Shown here: positions 26,975 to 34,842 of the stretch, piece after piece | Layout of the letters: each line of letters opens with the position of its first letter | How positions within the stretch are numbered: position 1 is the stretch's first letter | Assembly (NCBI GenBank): GCA_958296385.1 | Contig: OY282494.1 | Location: 3,158,956 to 3,222,955 of the forward strand | Direction of reading: 5' to 3' | DNA: 64,000 nt | Origin: an uncultured Dehalococcoidia bacterium | Lineage (GTDB): Bacteria; Chloroflexota; Dehalococcoidia; Lucifugimonadales; UBA3495 | Program-made: the position numbers and the translations under genes | Notes under the pieces: generated by a model | Seen by the model: the letters and a program-made list of their open reading frames with translations, nothing else | Told to the model about the DNA's origin: nothing | The model's database searches: none

Positions 26975-27009
26975 CATCCCTTCCGATGGCATTGGGGGAT
27001 AGCGGGCGG

Positions 27010-28044
27010 TTAGCTCTGCTTGCCGTGCACTGCGCCGCGAGCTACGGCGGCATCAGCGATTTGCAGGGCGTTGAGGGCGGCGCCTTTTACCAGGTTGTCG
27101 GTGACAATCCACATGGCCAGGCCGTTGGGGTGGGAGGCGTCCTTGCGGATGCGCCCGACGAACACCGCATCCCGCCCGGCGGCGTCCACCGGCATGGGGT
27201 AGGCCGACGCGGTGGGGTCATCGTGCACCACCAGGCCGGGCATCTGGCTGAGCAGTTCCCTGGCCTCGCCGGCCGACACCGGCGCGTCAAACTCCAGATG
27301 CGCCGCCACGCAGTGGGACACGAACACCGGAACGCGCACGCAGGTTGCCGACACCGCCAGCCCCGGCTCGTGGAGTATCTTGCGGCTTTCCTCAATCATC
27401 TTTTGCTCTTCGCGGGTGTATCCCGACTCGTTAAAGCTGTCAATCTGAGGAATGACGTTGAAAGCAATCTGCTGCGGCTGCGCCTCCGGTTCGGCGGGGC
27501 CGCCGTGCATGATGGTGCGCGTCTGGTCGCGCAGCTCGTTCATCGCCGCGCCGCCGGCGCCGGACACCGATTGATAGGTGTCGGCAACGATGCGCCGGAT
27601 GGGGCTGGCCTGCCGCAGGGGATGCGCCGCCATCACCAGCGGGGTCGTCGAGCAGTTGGGGATGGACACGATGCCATCGTGCCAGTCCAGGTCAGCCCCG
27701 TTAACCTCCGGCACCACCAGCGGAACGGACGGAGCCATCCGGAAAGCGCTGGAGTCGTCAATGACCATAGCGCCGGCGGCGGCGGCGGCCGGCCCAAAGC
27801 GGCGGGAATCCTCGGTACGCGCCGAGATGAACACGATGTCCACGTCATCAAAGCTGTCGTCGGTAGTTTCGGCAACGGTAAAAGTCTTGCCGTTCACGTC
27901 CAGCGTGCGGCCGGCGGAGCGCTTGGAGGCCAGCAGCTTCAGGTTAGTATGCCCCGGACAGCGGGCCTCAATAAGCCGCAGCGTCTCCTGCCCAACCGCG
28001 CCCGTAGCGCCAACAATGGCGAGATTCAATCCTTGCAAGTCCAT
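27010..28044 (-). CDS. asd: Aspartate-semialdehyde dehydrogenase
   Basis: 344 residues from ATG 28044; the longer frame to 28197 is not protein-like and lies inside the coil gene. It reduces aspartyl phosphate to the semialdehyde for lysine/diaminopimelate, threonine and methionine. NADP-binding loop IVGATGAVGQETLRLI, catalytic C131 in SIPNCSTTPLV, and substrate-binding RVPVFVSHCVA with the catalytic His. dapB lies about 1 kb upstream on the same strand, separated by two coil genes. The pair suggests a shared lysine/peptidoglycan function interrupted by inserted genes. Confidence 0.94.
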   Translation of the reverse strand: MDLQGLNLAIVGATGAVGQETLRLIEARCPGHTNLKLLASKRSAGRTLDVNGKTFTVAETTDDSFDDVDIVFISARTEDSRRFGPAAAAAGAMVIDDSSAFRMAPSVPLVVPEVNGADLDWHDGIVSIPNCSTTPLVMAAHPLRQASPIRRIVADTYQSVSGAGGAAMNELRDQTRTIMHGGPAEPEAQPQQIAFNVIPQIDSFNESGYTREEQKMIEESRKILHEPGLAVSATCVRVPVFVSHCVAAHLEFDAPVSAGEARELLSQMPGLVVHDDPTASAYPMPVDAAGRDAVFVGRIRKDASHPNGLAMWIVTDNLVKGAALNALQIADAAVARGAVHGKQS

Positions 28045-28057
28045 AGCGCTCCTGTGA

Positions 28058-28354
28058 TTAGCTTTCCGATGTAGTGTCGTTCTGGTTATGGCCGTTGCCA
28101 TTCCCGTTGCCTTGACTTTCCAGCAGTTCCTCCAATTGGTGAATCCGCTCTTCCTGCCGTGCGATGGTGGCATCCTTTTCCGCACGTGCCTCTGCACGCC
28201 GGCTGCAATCGTCCAACAGCATCCGCACGATTTCGGCCTGATAGCCTATTAATTCGGACTGATGGCGTATCATTTCGGACTGATGACGTGCTATTTCGGA
28301 TTGATAGTACGTCATTTCAGACAGAGAACGCTGGCTCCGCAACGCTGCCGCCAA
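28058..28354 (-). CDS. Truncated TM-less copy of the upstream coiled-coil gene
   Basis: 98 residues from a TTG. The region just before it, in frame, still encodes IRKEYEADLAAALRSQ, which matches MRKEYEEDLAALLQNQ of the full gene. The ATG has become ATA, and a TAG stands directly in front. The last 39 residues (EKDATIARQEERIHQLEELL and onward) are nearly identical to the full gene's tail. The middle has its own repeat of YQSEIARHQSEMIRHQSEL type. It is a partial tandem duplicate; with a weak start it may be a pseudogene. Confidence 0.5.
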   Translation of the reverse strand: MAAALRSQRSLSEMTYYQSEIARHQSEMIRHQSELIGYQAEIVRMLLDDCSRRAEARAEKDATIARQEERIHQLEELLESQGNGNGNGHNQNDTTSES

Positions 28355-28409
28355 GTCTGCCTCGTATTCCTTGCGTATCTAGAACCATGCGTCCACAACG
28401 CCCCCGTGA

Positions 28410-29003
28410 TTAGCTTTCCGATGTCGTGTCATTCTGGTTATGGCCGTTGCCATTCCCGTTGCCTTGACTTTCCAGCAGTTCCTCCAACTGGCGAATCCGC
28501 TCTTCCTGCCGTGCGATGACGGCATCCTTTTCATCGGGTTCAGTCGCCCGATTGCCGAGATTGGCCAACAGCACCTCTACCAGTTCCTGTTGCTGACGTA
28601 CCGTTTCACCTTGCTGGCGCACCGTTTCACCTTGCTGGCGCACCGTTTCAGCCTGCTGATTCGCTGATTCCGTTTGCTGCTTGACGGCTTCGGTAAGCGC
28701 CTCCTGGTTTTGCAGCAGGGCGGCCAGGTCTTCTTCGTATTCTTTGCGCATAAAGTAGGCTAGCACCATTTCTCTGACTCCCAGGGCCAGCGCGGCCAGG
28801 GCCGCGAACAGGGTAATTGTATCCCAAACGATTATGTTCGTTTTAGCCAGCCGGTCAAGTTCGGCGTCTGCTGCGGTTTGCCACGCTTTCAGGCCGGAGG
28901 CTACTGCGCCTAGTACGGCGTACCCGCCAAAAATCCAGCCGCTGGCCCGGGCGTTGACCCGGCGCCGGTGGGCTGCGGCCACTCTGGTGCGGTTACGCTG
29001 CAT
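28410..29003 (-). CDS. Membrane protein with long coiled-coil tail
   Basis: 197 residues. Basic N-terminus, then membrane helices (GWIFGGYAVLGAVASGLKAW; ITLFAALAALALGVREMVLA). A cytoplasmic coiled coil with the tandem unit ETVRQQG follows, then heptads (ARQEERIRQLEELLESQ) and a polar GNGNGNGH tail. No family is recognised. It sits between dapB and asd. The tail was duplicated downstream into the shorter gene at 28058-28354. The positive N-terminus predicts the inside location. Confidence 0.6.
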   Translation of the reverse strand: MQRNRTRVAAAHRRRVNARASGWIFGGYAVLGAVASGLKAWQTAADAELDRLAKTNIIVWDTITLFAALAALALGVREMVLAYFMRKEYEEDLAALLQNQEALTEAVKQQTESANQQAETVRQQGETVRQQGETVRQQQELVEVLLANLGNRATEPDEKDAVIARQEERIRQLEELLESQGNGNGNGHNQNDTTSES

Positions 29004-29043
29004 AGTTCAGATTACACCCCTCGTTAGATGCCGTCCAGACCGG

Positions 29044-29853
29044 CTACAGCCCCAGCACGTTTTCCAGTCCCACGGTCAGGCCCGGACGGCGGGCAACCTC
29101 CCGCACGCACCGCAGCACTCCGGGCATATAGCAGTCGCGCCCCAGCGTGTCGTGGCGGATGCTCAGGGTTTGGCCGGCGGCGCCTAGTATCACCTCGTGG
29201 TGTGCGCTGCGGCCCGGCAATCGCAGGCTGTGGATGCTTACGCCGCCGCTGTCGCCGCCGCGCGTTTCCGGCAGGTGCTGTACGGTGGTTTCGTTGCGCT
29301 GGAAATCGCTGCCCCGCGCATCGCGCATCCCCCGTGCGATGGCCAGCGAGAAACCGGACGGGGCGTCAATTTTCATCTCGTGGTGGGCTTCGACTACGTC
29401 CACGTAGTCAAAGTAGGCGGCGGCCTGTTCGGCCAGTTTTTTGAGCACCACCGCGCCCAGGGCAAAGTTGGGCGCGACGATGACGCCAACCCCGTGTTCC
29501 CGGCTCATCGTGTCCAAAGATTGCAGCTGCTCGGCGTTGAGGCCGCTGGCGCCCAGCACCATGTGGATGCCCCGCGCTGCCGCCAGGGGCGCCGCCGTCA
29601 TACAGGCGTCGGCGTGGGTGAACTCCACCATCACGTCGGGCCGGGCGGCGTCCAGCATACCGGCCAGGTCGGTGGACAGCGGCACGCTGCCGGCGGGGGT
29701 GTTCAGGATGTCGCCGCGCGGCGTGTGGCAGGTGGCGCCCGCCAGCGTCATATCATCCGCGCCGGACACCGCCCGCACGGTTTCCGCCCCCATCCGGCCC
29801 GTTGCGCCGTGGATCACCACCGCAATCGTCGTATTATCATTGGAACCACTCAT
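29044..29853 (-). CDS. dapB: 4-hydroxy-tetrahydrodipicolinate reductase
   Basis: 269 residues from ATG 29853, which follows AGAGGGGG. It makes tetrahydrodipicolinate, a step to diaminopimelate and lysine. Rossmann loop VVIHGATGRMGAETVRAV, DVMVEFTHADA, VAPNFALGAVVL, and the catalytic segment VEAHHEMKIDAPSG with the two histidines and lysine. The residues after SG are FS rather than the common TA, a small departure near the substrate pocket. The presence of dapB and asd implies a diaminopimelate route in this organism. Confidence 0.94.
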   Translation of the reverse strand: MSGSNDNTTIAVVIHGATGRMGAETVRAVSGADDMTLAGATCHTPRGDILNTPAGSVPLSTDLAGMLDAARPDVMVEFTHADACMTAAPLAAARGIHMVLGASGLNAEQLQSLDTMSREHGVGVIVAPNFALGAVVLKKLAEQAAAYFDYVDVVEAHHEMKIDAPSGFSLAIARGMRDARGSDFQRNETTVQHLPETRGGDSGGVSIHSLRLPGRSAHHEVILGAAGQTLSIRHDTLGRDCYMPGVLRCVREVARRPGLTVGLENVLGL

Positions 29854-30064
29854 AGCGCCCCCTCTGCTGCGTTCCGCAATCAAGCGCAGCCTTGCTGTTA
29901 GTTGGGGATATGATACACGGGCCGGACGAAAGCCGGCGCAGCAGCAAAGTCAAATTGGCGCTGGTGGGGTTACAATGTAAGAGGGTTACAATAGAGAAAA
30001 CGATTCCGGCGGCGCGGGGCGCGATTGCCGGGCGGCGCTCACGATGCTAACAGGAGGCTTTATA

Positions 30065-31969
30065 ATGGTTCAGCAGGGACAGATTGACCATCTACTCCAG
30101 GAGTCCGGCGAGCTGCTGCCGCCGCCGCACGTTTCCGGCCAGGCGACGCTCACCGACTACGACGCCGTGTACGCCCGTTCGGTGGCCGACCCGGAGGGGT
30201 TCTGGGCCGAGGCCGCCTCCGAATTGCACTGGTTCCGCCGCTGGGACGACGTTTTCCAGTGGGACTACCCCAACTTCCGCTGGTTTGTGGGCGGGCAAAC
30301 CAACATCGCCTACAACGCCCTCGACCGGCACCTGACCACCGAGCGGCGCAACAAGGCCGCCCTCATCTGGCTGGGCGAGGATGGCACGGAGCAGGTTTAT
30401 ACCTACGCCCGGCTGGCCCAGCAGGTCAACCGCATGGCCAACGGCCTGAAGTCGCTGGGCGTGGGCAAGGGTGACCGCGTGGTCATCTATATGCCCCTCG
30501 CGCCGGAGGGCGTCATCAGTATGCTGGCCTGCGCCCGCATCGGCGCCATCCACAGCGTGGTCTATGCCGGTTTCAGCGTCGGCTCCCTGCGCGACCGCAT
30601 CCAGGACGCCGCGGCCAAAGCCCTGATTACCGGCGATTACGGCTACCGTCGGGGCGGCCGGGTTGACCTGAAAGGCATCGCGGATGAGGCCGTCGTCGGC
30701 TGCGACAGCCTGCAACACGTCATCGTCTGGCGCCGCGAAATCCCCCGCGACGCGCTTTCCGACCGCGAAACCGACTTTGCCGAACTGCTGGCCCGCAGCT
30801 CCACCGACTGCCCCGCCGAGGTGATGGACTCCGAGGACCCGCTGTACATCCTCTACACCAGCGGCACCACCGGCCGCCCCAAGGGCGTGGTGCACGTCCA
30901 CGGCGGCTACATGGTGGGCACGCATTACCACTTCAAGACCTTTTGGGACATCAAGGACAACGACGTGTTCTGGTGTCTGTCGGACATCGGCTGGGTCGTC
31001 GGCCACAGTTACATCGTCTATGCGCCGCTGGTGGCCGGCGCGACTACGGTGTTCCGCGAGGGCGCGCCCGACTATCCCCACAACGACGTGTTCTACGAGG
31101 TCATCGAGAAGTACGGCGTCAACGTGATATTCACGGCGCCCACGGTGGTGCGGATGCTGATGCGCTACGGCGCCGAGTCGGCCAGCCGCTACAACCTGCG
31201 CTCCCTGCGTTTCCTCACCTGCGCCGGCGAGCCGCTGAACCCGGAGGCGCTGCGCTGGGCCTACGAACACATCTGCGGCAGCGGCGAATGGGCGCACATG
31301 GTGGATAACTGGTGGCAAACCGAAACCGGCGGCCCCTGCCTGGGCACGATGGCGACGATGGCCACCCGCCCCGGACGCGTCGGCAAGGCGCTGCCCGGTG
31401 CCGTAATGGACATCGTTGACCGGGAAGGCCAGCCCATCACCGAGCCGGACAAGGGCGGGATGCTGGTCATCCGGCGCCCGTTCCCCCATTTCTCCCGCAC
31501 CGTGTGGGGCGACCACGACCGCTTTGCCCAAACCTGGAACCAGGTGCCCGGCGTCTATTTCTCCGGCGACGTGGCCCTGCGCGACGCCGACGGCTACTAC
31601 ATGGTAGTGGGCCGGGCCGACGACGTGCTCAACGTAGCCGGCCACCGCATCGGCTCCGCCGAAGTAGAAAGCGCGCTGGTGTCGCACCCGGAGGTAGCCG
31701 AAGCCGCCGTAATCGGCAAGCCCGACGACCTGCGCGGCGAAGCCATCAAAGGATTCGTAACCCTGCGCATGGGCAGCGAAGGCTCCGACCGGATGATTAA
31801 CGAACTGCAACTCCACGTCCGCCGCGAACTGGGCCCCATCGCCGTACCATCGGAAATCGAGTTCACCCCCACCCTCCCCAAAACCCGCTCCGGCAAAATA
31901 ATGCGCCGCCTCCTAAAAGCCCAGGAACTGGGCCTGGACCCGGGTGACATAACCACGCTGGAAGACTAG
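30065..31969 (+). CDS. acs: Acetyl-CoA synthetase (AMP-forming)
   Basis: 634 residues from ATG 30065, with AGGAGG 9 bp before it. It activates acetate, or possibly propionate, to the CoA ester. The N-terminal ACS lead (ADPEGFWAEAASEL, FRWFVGGQTNIAYNALDRH), phosphate loop YILYTSGTTGRPKGVVHVHG, DNWWQTETGG for substrate and nucleotide, hinge VGRADDVLNVAGHRI and the acetylatable lysine in TRSGKIMRR are all present. Two TACAAT boxes at 29972 and 29988 may be promoter elements. A terminator follows. Confidence 0.93.
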   Translation: MVQQGQIDHLLQESGELLPPPHVSGQATLTDYDAVYARSVADPEGFWAEAASELHWFRRWDDVFQWDYPNFRWFVGGQTNIAYNALDRHLTTERRNKAALIWLGEDGTEQVYTYARLAQQVNRMANGLKSLGVGKGDRVVIYMPLAPEGVISMLACARIGAIHSVVYAGFSVGSLRDRIQDAAAKALITGDYGYRRGGRVDLKGIADEAVVGCDSLQHVIVWRREIPRDALSDRETDFAELLARSSTDCPAEVMDSEDPLYILYTSGTTGRPKGVVHVHGGYMVGTHYHFKTFWDIKDNDVFWCLSDIGWVVGHSYIVYAPLVAGATTVFREGAPDYPHNDVFYEVIEKYGVNVIFTAPTVVRMLMRYGAESASRYNLRSLRFLTCAGEPLNPEALRWAYEHICGSGEWAHMVDNWWQTETGGPCLGTMATMATRPGRVGKALPGAVMDIVDREGQPITEPDKGGMLVIRRPFPHFSRTVWGDHDRFAQTWNQVPGVYFSGDVALRDADGYYMVVGRADDVLNVAGHRIGSAEVESALVSHPEVAEAAVIGKPDDLRGEAIKGFVTLRMGSEGSDRMINELQLHVRRELGPIAVPSEIEFTPTLPKTRSGKIMRRLLKAQELGLDPGDITTLED

Positions 31970-31984
31970 TCCCGTTAGCGGGTG

Positions 31985-32020
31985 CCGGGGCGGATGGCAA
32001 TTCGCCCCGGTGAGATTTTT
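31985..32020 (+). terminator. Rho-independent-type terminator after acs
   Basis: CCGGGGCG (31985-31992) pairs with CGCCCCGG (32003-32010) and is followed after five bases by TTTTT. It ends the acs transcript before the tandem repeat. Confidence 0.6.
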
Positions 32021-32222
32021 CAGCGTTGACAGGAAACGCTGCGCATGATAACTTGGCAATTGACAGAACCCCCCACGCCTCCCGTAAGATCGGCGCACCA
32101 CGGGGGGGCATTGCTTTTCTGAATTACAGCGTTGACAGGAAACGCTGCGCATGATAGCTTAGCAATTGACAGAACCCCCCACGCCTCCCGTAAGATCGGC
32201 GCACCACGGGGGGACATTTTTT
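32021..32222. repeat. Two-copy 106-bp-period tandem repeat with promoter- and hairpin-like parts
   Basis: Copies of about 87 bp start at 32021 and 32127 with only a few differences. Each holds a perfect small hairpin (CAGCGTT, seven-base loop, AACGCTG), two TTGACA boxes, a TAAGAT box 19 bp after the second TTGACA, and a C-run/G-run pair that could fold. The second copy ends in GGGGGGACATTTTTT just before the Abi gene. It could supply doubled promoters, a small RNA with terminator, or both. The same sequence was not seen elsewhere in the window. Confidence 0.6.
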
Positions 32223-32229
32223 GTGTAGT

Positions 32230-33156
32230 ATGGCCTTCCAGTCAGGCAGCGGCGCATCGCAAACCATAGATGGCCAAATGAAAGCCCTGATTGAACGGGG
32301 CATGGCCGTACCCGACGCCGATTTCGCGGCTCGGTGCCTTACCCACATTGGCTTTCATCGCTTGATGGAGTATTCGTGGCCGTTTCAGACCGAGCCGAAT
32401 CCCGACGCCCTTTTCCGACGATGCGCTTCGTTCGACCAGGTAATGACGCTTTATACGTTCGACCAGCGGTTCCGCTCTCTGTTGCTGGAAGCGTTGAGCT
32501 ACGTAGAAATCTCGATACGCAACCAGTGGTCGCGCCAGTTGGTGCAGACATCCGTCAAGGGCGAGTATGCCCATTTGGACGATGGGCTGTTTAATCCGTC
32601 TTACTACAGATCTAATCTACAGGGGCTTGAGCGGAACTACAACAGATTTCGTGGACAGGAAGAGCCGGACTTCCACTCTGCCAGCATCTGGGAACTGGCG
32701 CCTACGATGTCCTTCGGGAGGCTATCAAAGTGGTACTCAATCCTCTCTGACCGGGCAGCGCGGCATTCTATATCAGTCAATTATGGTATAAACGAAAAAA
32801 CCTTCCATAGCGCTCTGAAGCATTTGACGTTGATTCGGAATACGTGCGCGCATCACAAGCGCATCTGGAACTTGACATTAAACACTAAGCTACGAATACC
32901 GCTGGAAATGGGAGGTTCCAGAGATACGGCAAGGGCGTTCAACAAAGATGCACGCGGAAAAATCTATAACGCACTCGTAATCATCATTCACCTGATGGAA
33001 GTCATCACGCCCAACGGAGATTGGCCGGAACGCCTCTGCGCTTTCATAGAATCAACGGCCTACCGTTCCATCCCACACCGCGCTATGGGATTCCCGGAGG
33101 GGTGGCGCGAGTTCGCAATCTGGAAGAGGCATATGCCCTGGGAAAGCGGTGTGTGA
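32230..33156 (+). CDS. Abi family (Abi_2/AbiD-like) abortive infection protein
   Basis: 308 residues from the ATG at 32230 (a TTG at 32221 is the other option). Abi_2 proteins belong to the HEPN superfamily and are thought to kill or arrest phage-infected cells through RNA cleavage. The start has the usual two-part pattern (GMAVPDADFAARCLTHIGFH, RLMEYSWPF). The catalytic HEPN motif is complete: R203-N-T-C-A-H208 in LTLIRNTCAHHKRIWN. No antitoxin is adjacent. The unusual tandem repeat in front may control expression. Confidence 0.9.
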   Translation: MAFQSGSGASQTIDGQMKALIERGMAVPDADFAARCLTHIGFHRLMEYSWPFQTEPNPDALFRRCASFDQVMTLYTFDQRFRSLLLEALSYVEISIRNQWSRQLVQTSVKGEYAHLDDGLFNPSYYRSNLQGLERNYNRFRGQEEPDFHSASIWELAPTMSFGRLSKWYSILSDRAARHSISVNYGINEKTFHSALKHLTLIRNTCAHHKRIWNLTLNTKLRIPLEMGGSRDTARAFNKDARGKIYNALVIIIHLMEVITPNGDWPERLCAFIESTAYRSIPHRAMGFPEGWREFAIWKRHMPWESGV

Positions 33157-33263
33157 CGACGACTTTGTGAGGCGGGTTACCCGCAGGCTGTTACCGGGCC
33201 CTCGGGTCAGCGAACCTTACTGATGTGGTATGATGAGCGCCACCACTACTATGGAGCAACACT

Positions 33264-34247
33264 ATGCCGCTCGATGATTTGGTCAGCGTTATTGAAACGC
33301 TGCAACAGCGCATCCGCGACCACGGCCCCGCCCTGCGGGAAAACGAAACCCGCACCCGAATGGCTCTGATTGACCCGCTTTTGCAGGCGCTGGGCTGGGA
33401 TACATCCGACCCGGCAGTGGTAATGCCGGAGCGGCCCGTGAGCAGCGGGAGAGCCGATTATGCTTTGCTCGCCTCCAATGGTAACCCAGTGGCTTTTGTT
33501 GAGGCAAAGAGCTTGGGCACGCCTTTGGAGAATGATCGGAGTATAGACCAATTGGTACGATATGCCTTTACGGATGGCATTCCTTACGCGATTCTGACCG
33601 ATGGCAGTAGCTGGCACAGCTATGATTTGAATAGCCCTGGTATGGCGTTCAAAGATCGGCGCATTCTGTATGTATCCATCGCTGATGACCTGGCCAACGA
33701 AATCGTGCTGAAACTGCTGTTGCTCTGGCGGCCCAACTTGTCATCTGGGCAGCCGGTGCCGGCAAGCGAGCCAATTTTGACTGCGGAACCGGAGCCCCCA
33801 TTGGTACCAACTGTTAGCGAATCGATAGGACAACCGATGCTTGCCACCAACCCGTCAGCGATTGGTTGGGTTCCGCTGTCGTCTTTTGCTCATACTGGCG
33901 TTGCAAAAGTGCCATCGCTGATTCGGTTTTCCGATGGAAGTGAGCATCCAATGCAATACTGGCGGCATCTGGTTCAAAGAACGGCAAGCTGGCTATGGTC
34001 AAAAGGATTGCTCACACAAGATAACCTGCCGGTTCCAGTTCCGGGCGGTTCTCGCCATGTGGCCAGTACACAGCCTATCCATAAATCAGGCCGATCATTT
34101 ATCGAACCACGATACATTGAAGGAGAGGCGGTAGTAATTGAGGGGAGAGTCAGTAGTAATGGCGCAATGAGGAACACCAAAGCCCTGTTGAATCACTGCG
34201 GCGTCAACCCCGCCGATGTGTTTGTCCAAGCCGCGCCATCACCATAG
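33264..34247 (+). CDS. Stand-alone HsdR_N-like PD-(D/E)xK protein
   Basis: 327 residues. The first 150 resemble the N-terminal nuclease of type I restriction R subunits: ETRTRMALIDPLLQALGWD, then D65 in GRADYALL, E80 and K82 in FVEAKSLG, then QLVRYAFTDGIPYAILTDG. No helicase follows. Instead, after a proline-rich linker, the C-terminal half has a domain with HPMQYWRHLVQRTASWLW that I cannot name. Such short proteins occur widely without HsdM/S; their role is unclear, perhaps defence. It follows the Abi gene by about 110 bp. Confidence 0.75.
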   Translation: MPLDDLVSVIETLQQRIRDHGPALRENETRTRMALIDPLLQALGWDTSDPAVVMPERPVSSGRADYALLASNGNPVAFVEAKSLGTPLENDRSIDQLVRYAFTDGIPYAILTDGSSWHSYDLNSPGMAFKDRRILYVSIADDLANEIVLKLLLLWRPNLSSGQPVPASEPILTAEPEPPLVPTVSESIGQPMLATNPSAIGWVPLSSFAHTGVAKVPSLIRFSDGSEHPMQYWRHLVQRTASWLWSKGLLTQDNLPVPVPGGSRHVASTQPIHKSGRSFIEPRYIEGEAVVIEGRVSSNGAMRNTKALLNHCGVNPADVFVQAAPSP

Positions 34248-34263
34248 CCGCCAGGCTCACAAC

Positions 34264-34569
34264 ATGGCAGCCACACTGAAACCCGAAACTGCCGCCCGCA
34301 TCGCCGACTTGGCGCAGCGGCTCGGCTTTGCCGGCCCGGACGGGCCGGAGCAAGTGCTTAAAATGGCGCTGGATGACTTGGAGGCCAAAGCGCCCCTGCC
34401 ACGCCGCAAGATGCCCGTTGCCGAAATAACGGAAGAGTATAAACTCTTAAGCGCGGCCGGCCGTCGTTGGCGTGAGGAACACCCTGACGAATATGACGAA
34501 ACTAACCCGCCCTCCAAAGTCTGGCAGGAAGAACTGTACGATGAGCGTGGGCTGCCGCTGTCACTCTGA
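34264..34569 (+). CDS. VapB-like antitoxin without a toxin gene
   Basis: 101 residues from ATG 34264. It opens with a short DNA-binding-like region (KPETAARIADLAQRLGF, EQVLKMALDDLEAKAP) and closes with VWQEELYDERGLPLSL, a form typical of VapB/PSK-type antitoxins whose C-terminus wraps the PIN toxin. No PIN-domain frame follows. Four bases after the stop a large inverted repeat begins. The toxin was probably lost, or this is a solitary antitoxin-like protein. Confidence 0.55.
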   Translation: MAATLKPETAARIADLAQRLGFAGPDGPEQVLKMALDDLEAKAPLPRRKMPVAEITEEYKLLSAAGRRWREEHPDEYDETNPPSKVWQEELYDERGLPLSL

Positions 34570-34573
34570 ACGT

Positions 34574-34687
34574 CCCTTATTGTCATTCTGAGCGCAGCCA
34601 AGAATCTCGATAGCGTAGCAGCGGCGTTCCCCCAAAGTCTGCGCTACGCCGTCGGGATTCTTTGCTACGCTCAGAATGACAAAGGGG
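34574..34687. repeat. MITE-like extragenic inverted repeat
   Basis: The ends match: CCCTT-ATTGTCATTCTGAGCG at 34574-34594 against CGCTCAGAATGACAAAGGGG at the other end. Inner arms (AGAATC, AGCGTAGCA and their complements) continue the pairing. The TGTCATTCTGAGCG form is widespread as a mobile extragenic repeat in many bacterial genomes. It could also act as a terminator for the antitoxin gene. Confidence 0.7.
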
Positions 34688-34842
34688 TAATCGCGCAAAA
34701 TGATAGCTTGTGGGCCTGCTCCTGCCGTCCATCTCCCCAGCCGGTGGGTGTTAGAATGGTAGGGCGCGCGTTTGGTGTCGCACTGGCGCCGGCGTGCTAA
34801 TCTGCCATACGCGTCAATCTATCATTGGAGAATACCGTTCCC

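Noticed and set aside
26461..28074. 537-codon plus-strand frame over nadB end and asd
   Set aside because: Shadow in a second frame of nadB and antisense of asd, with no coherent domain.
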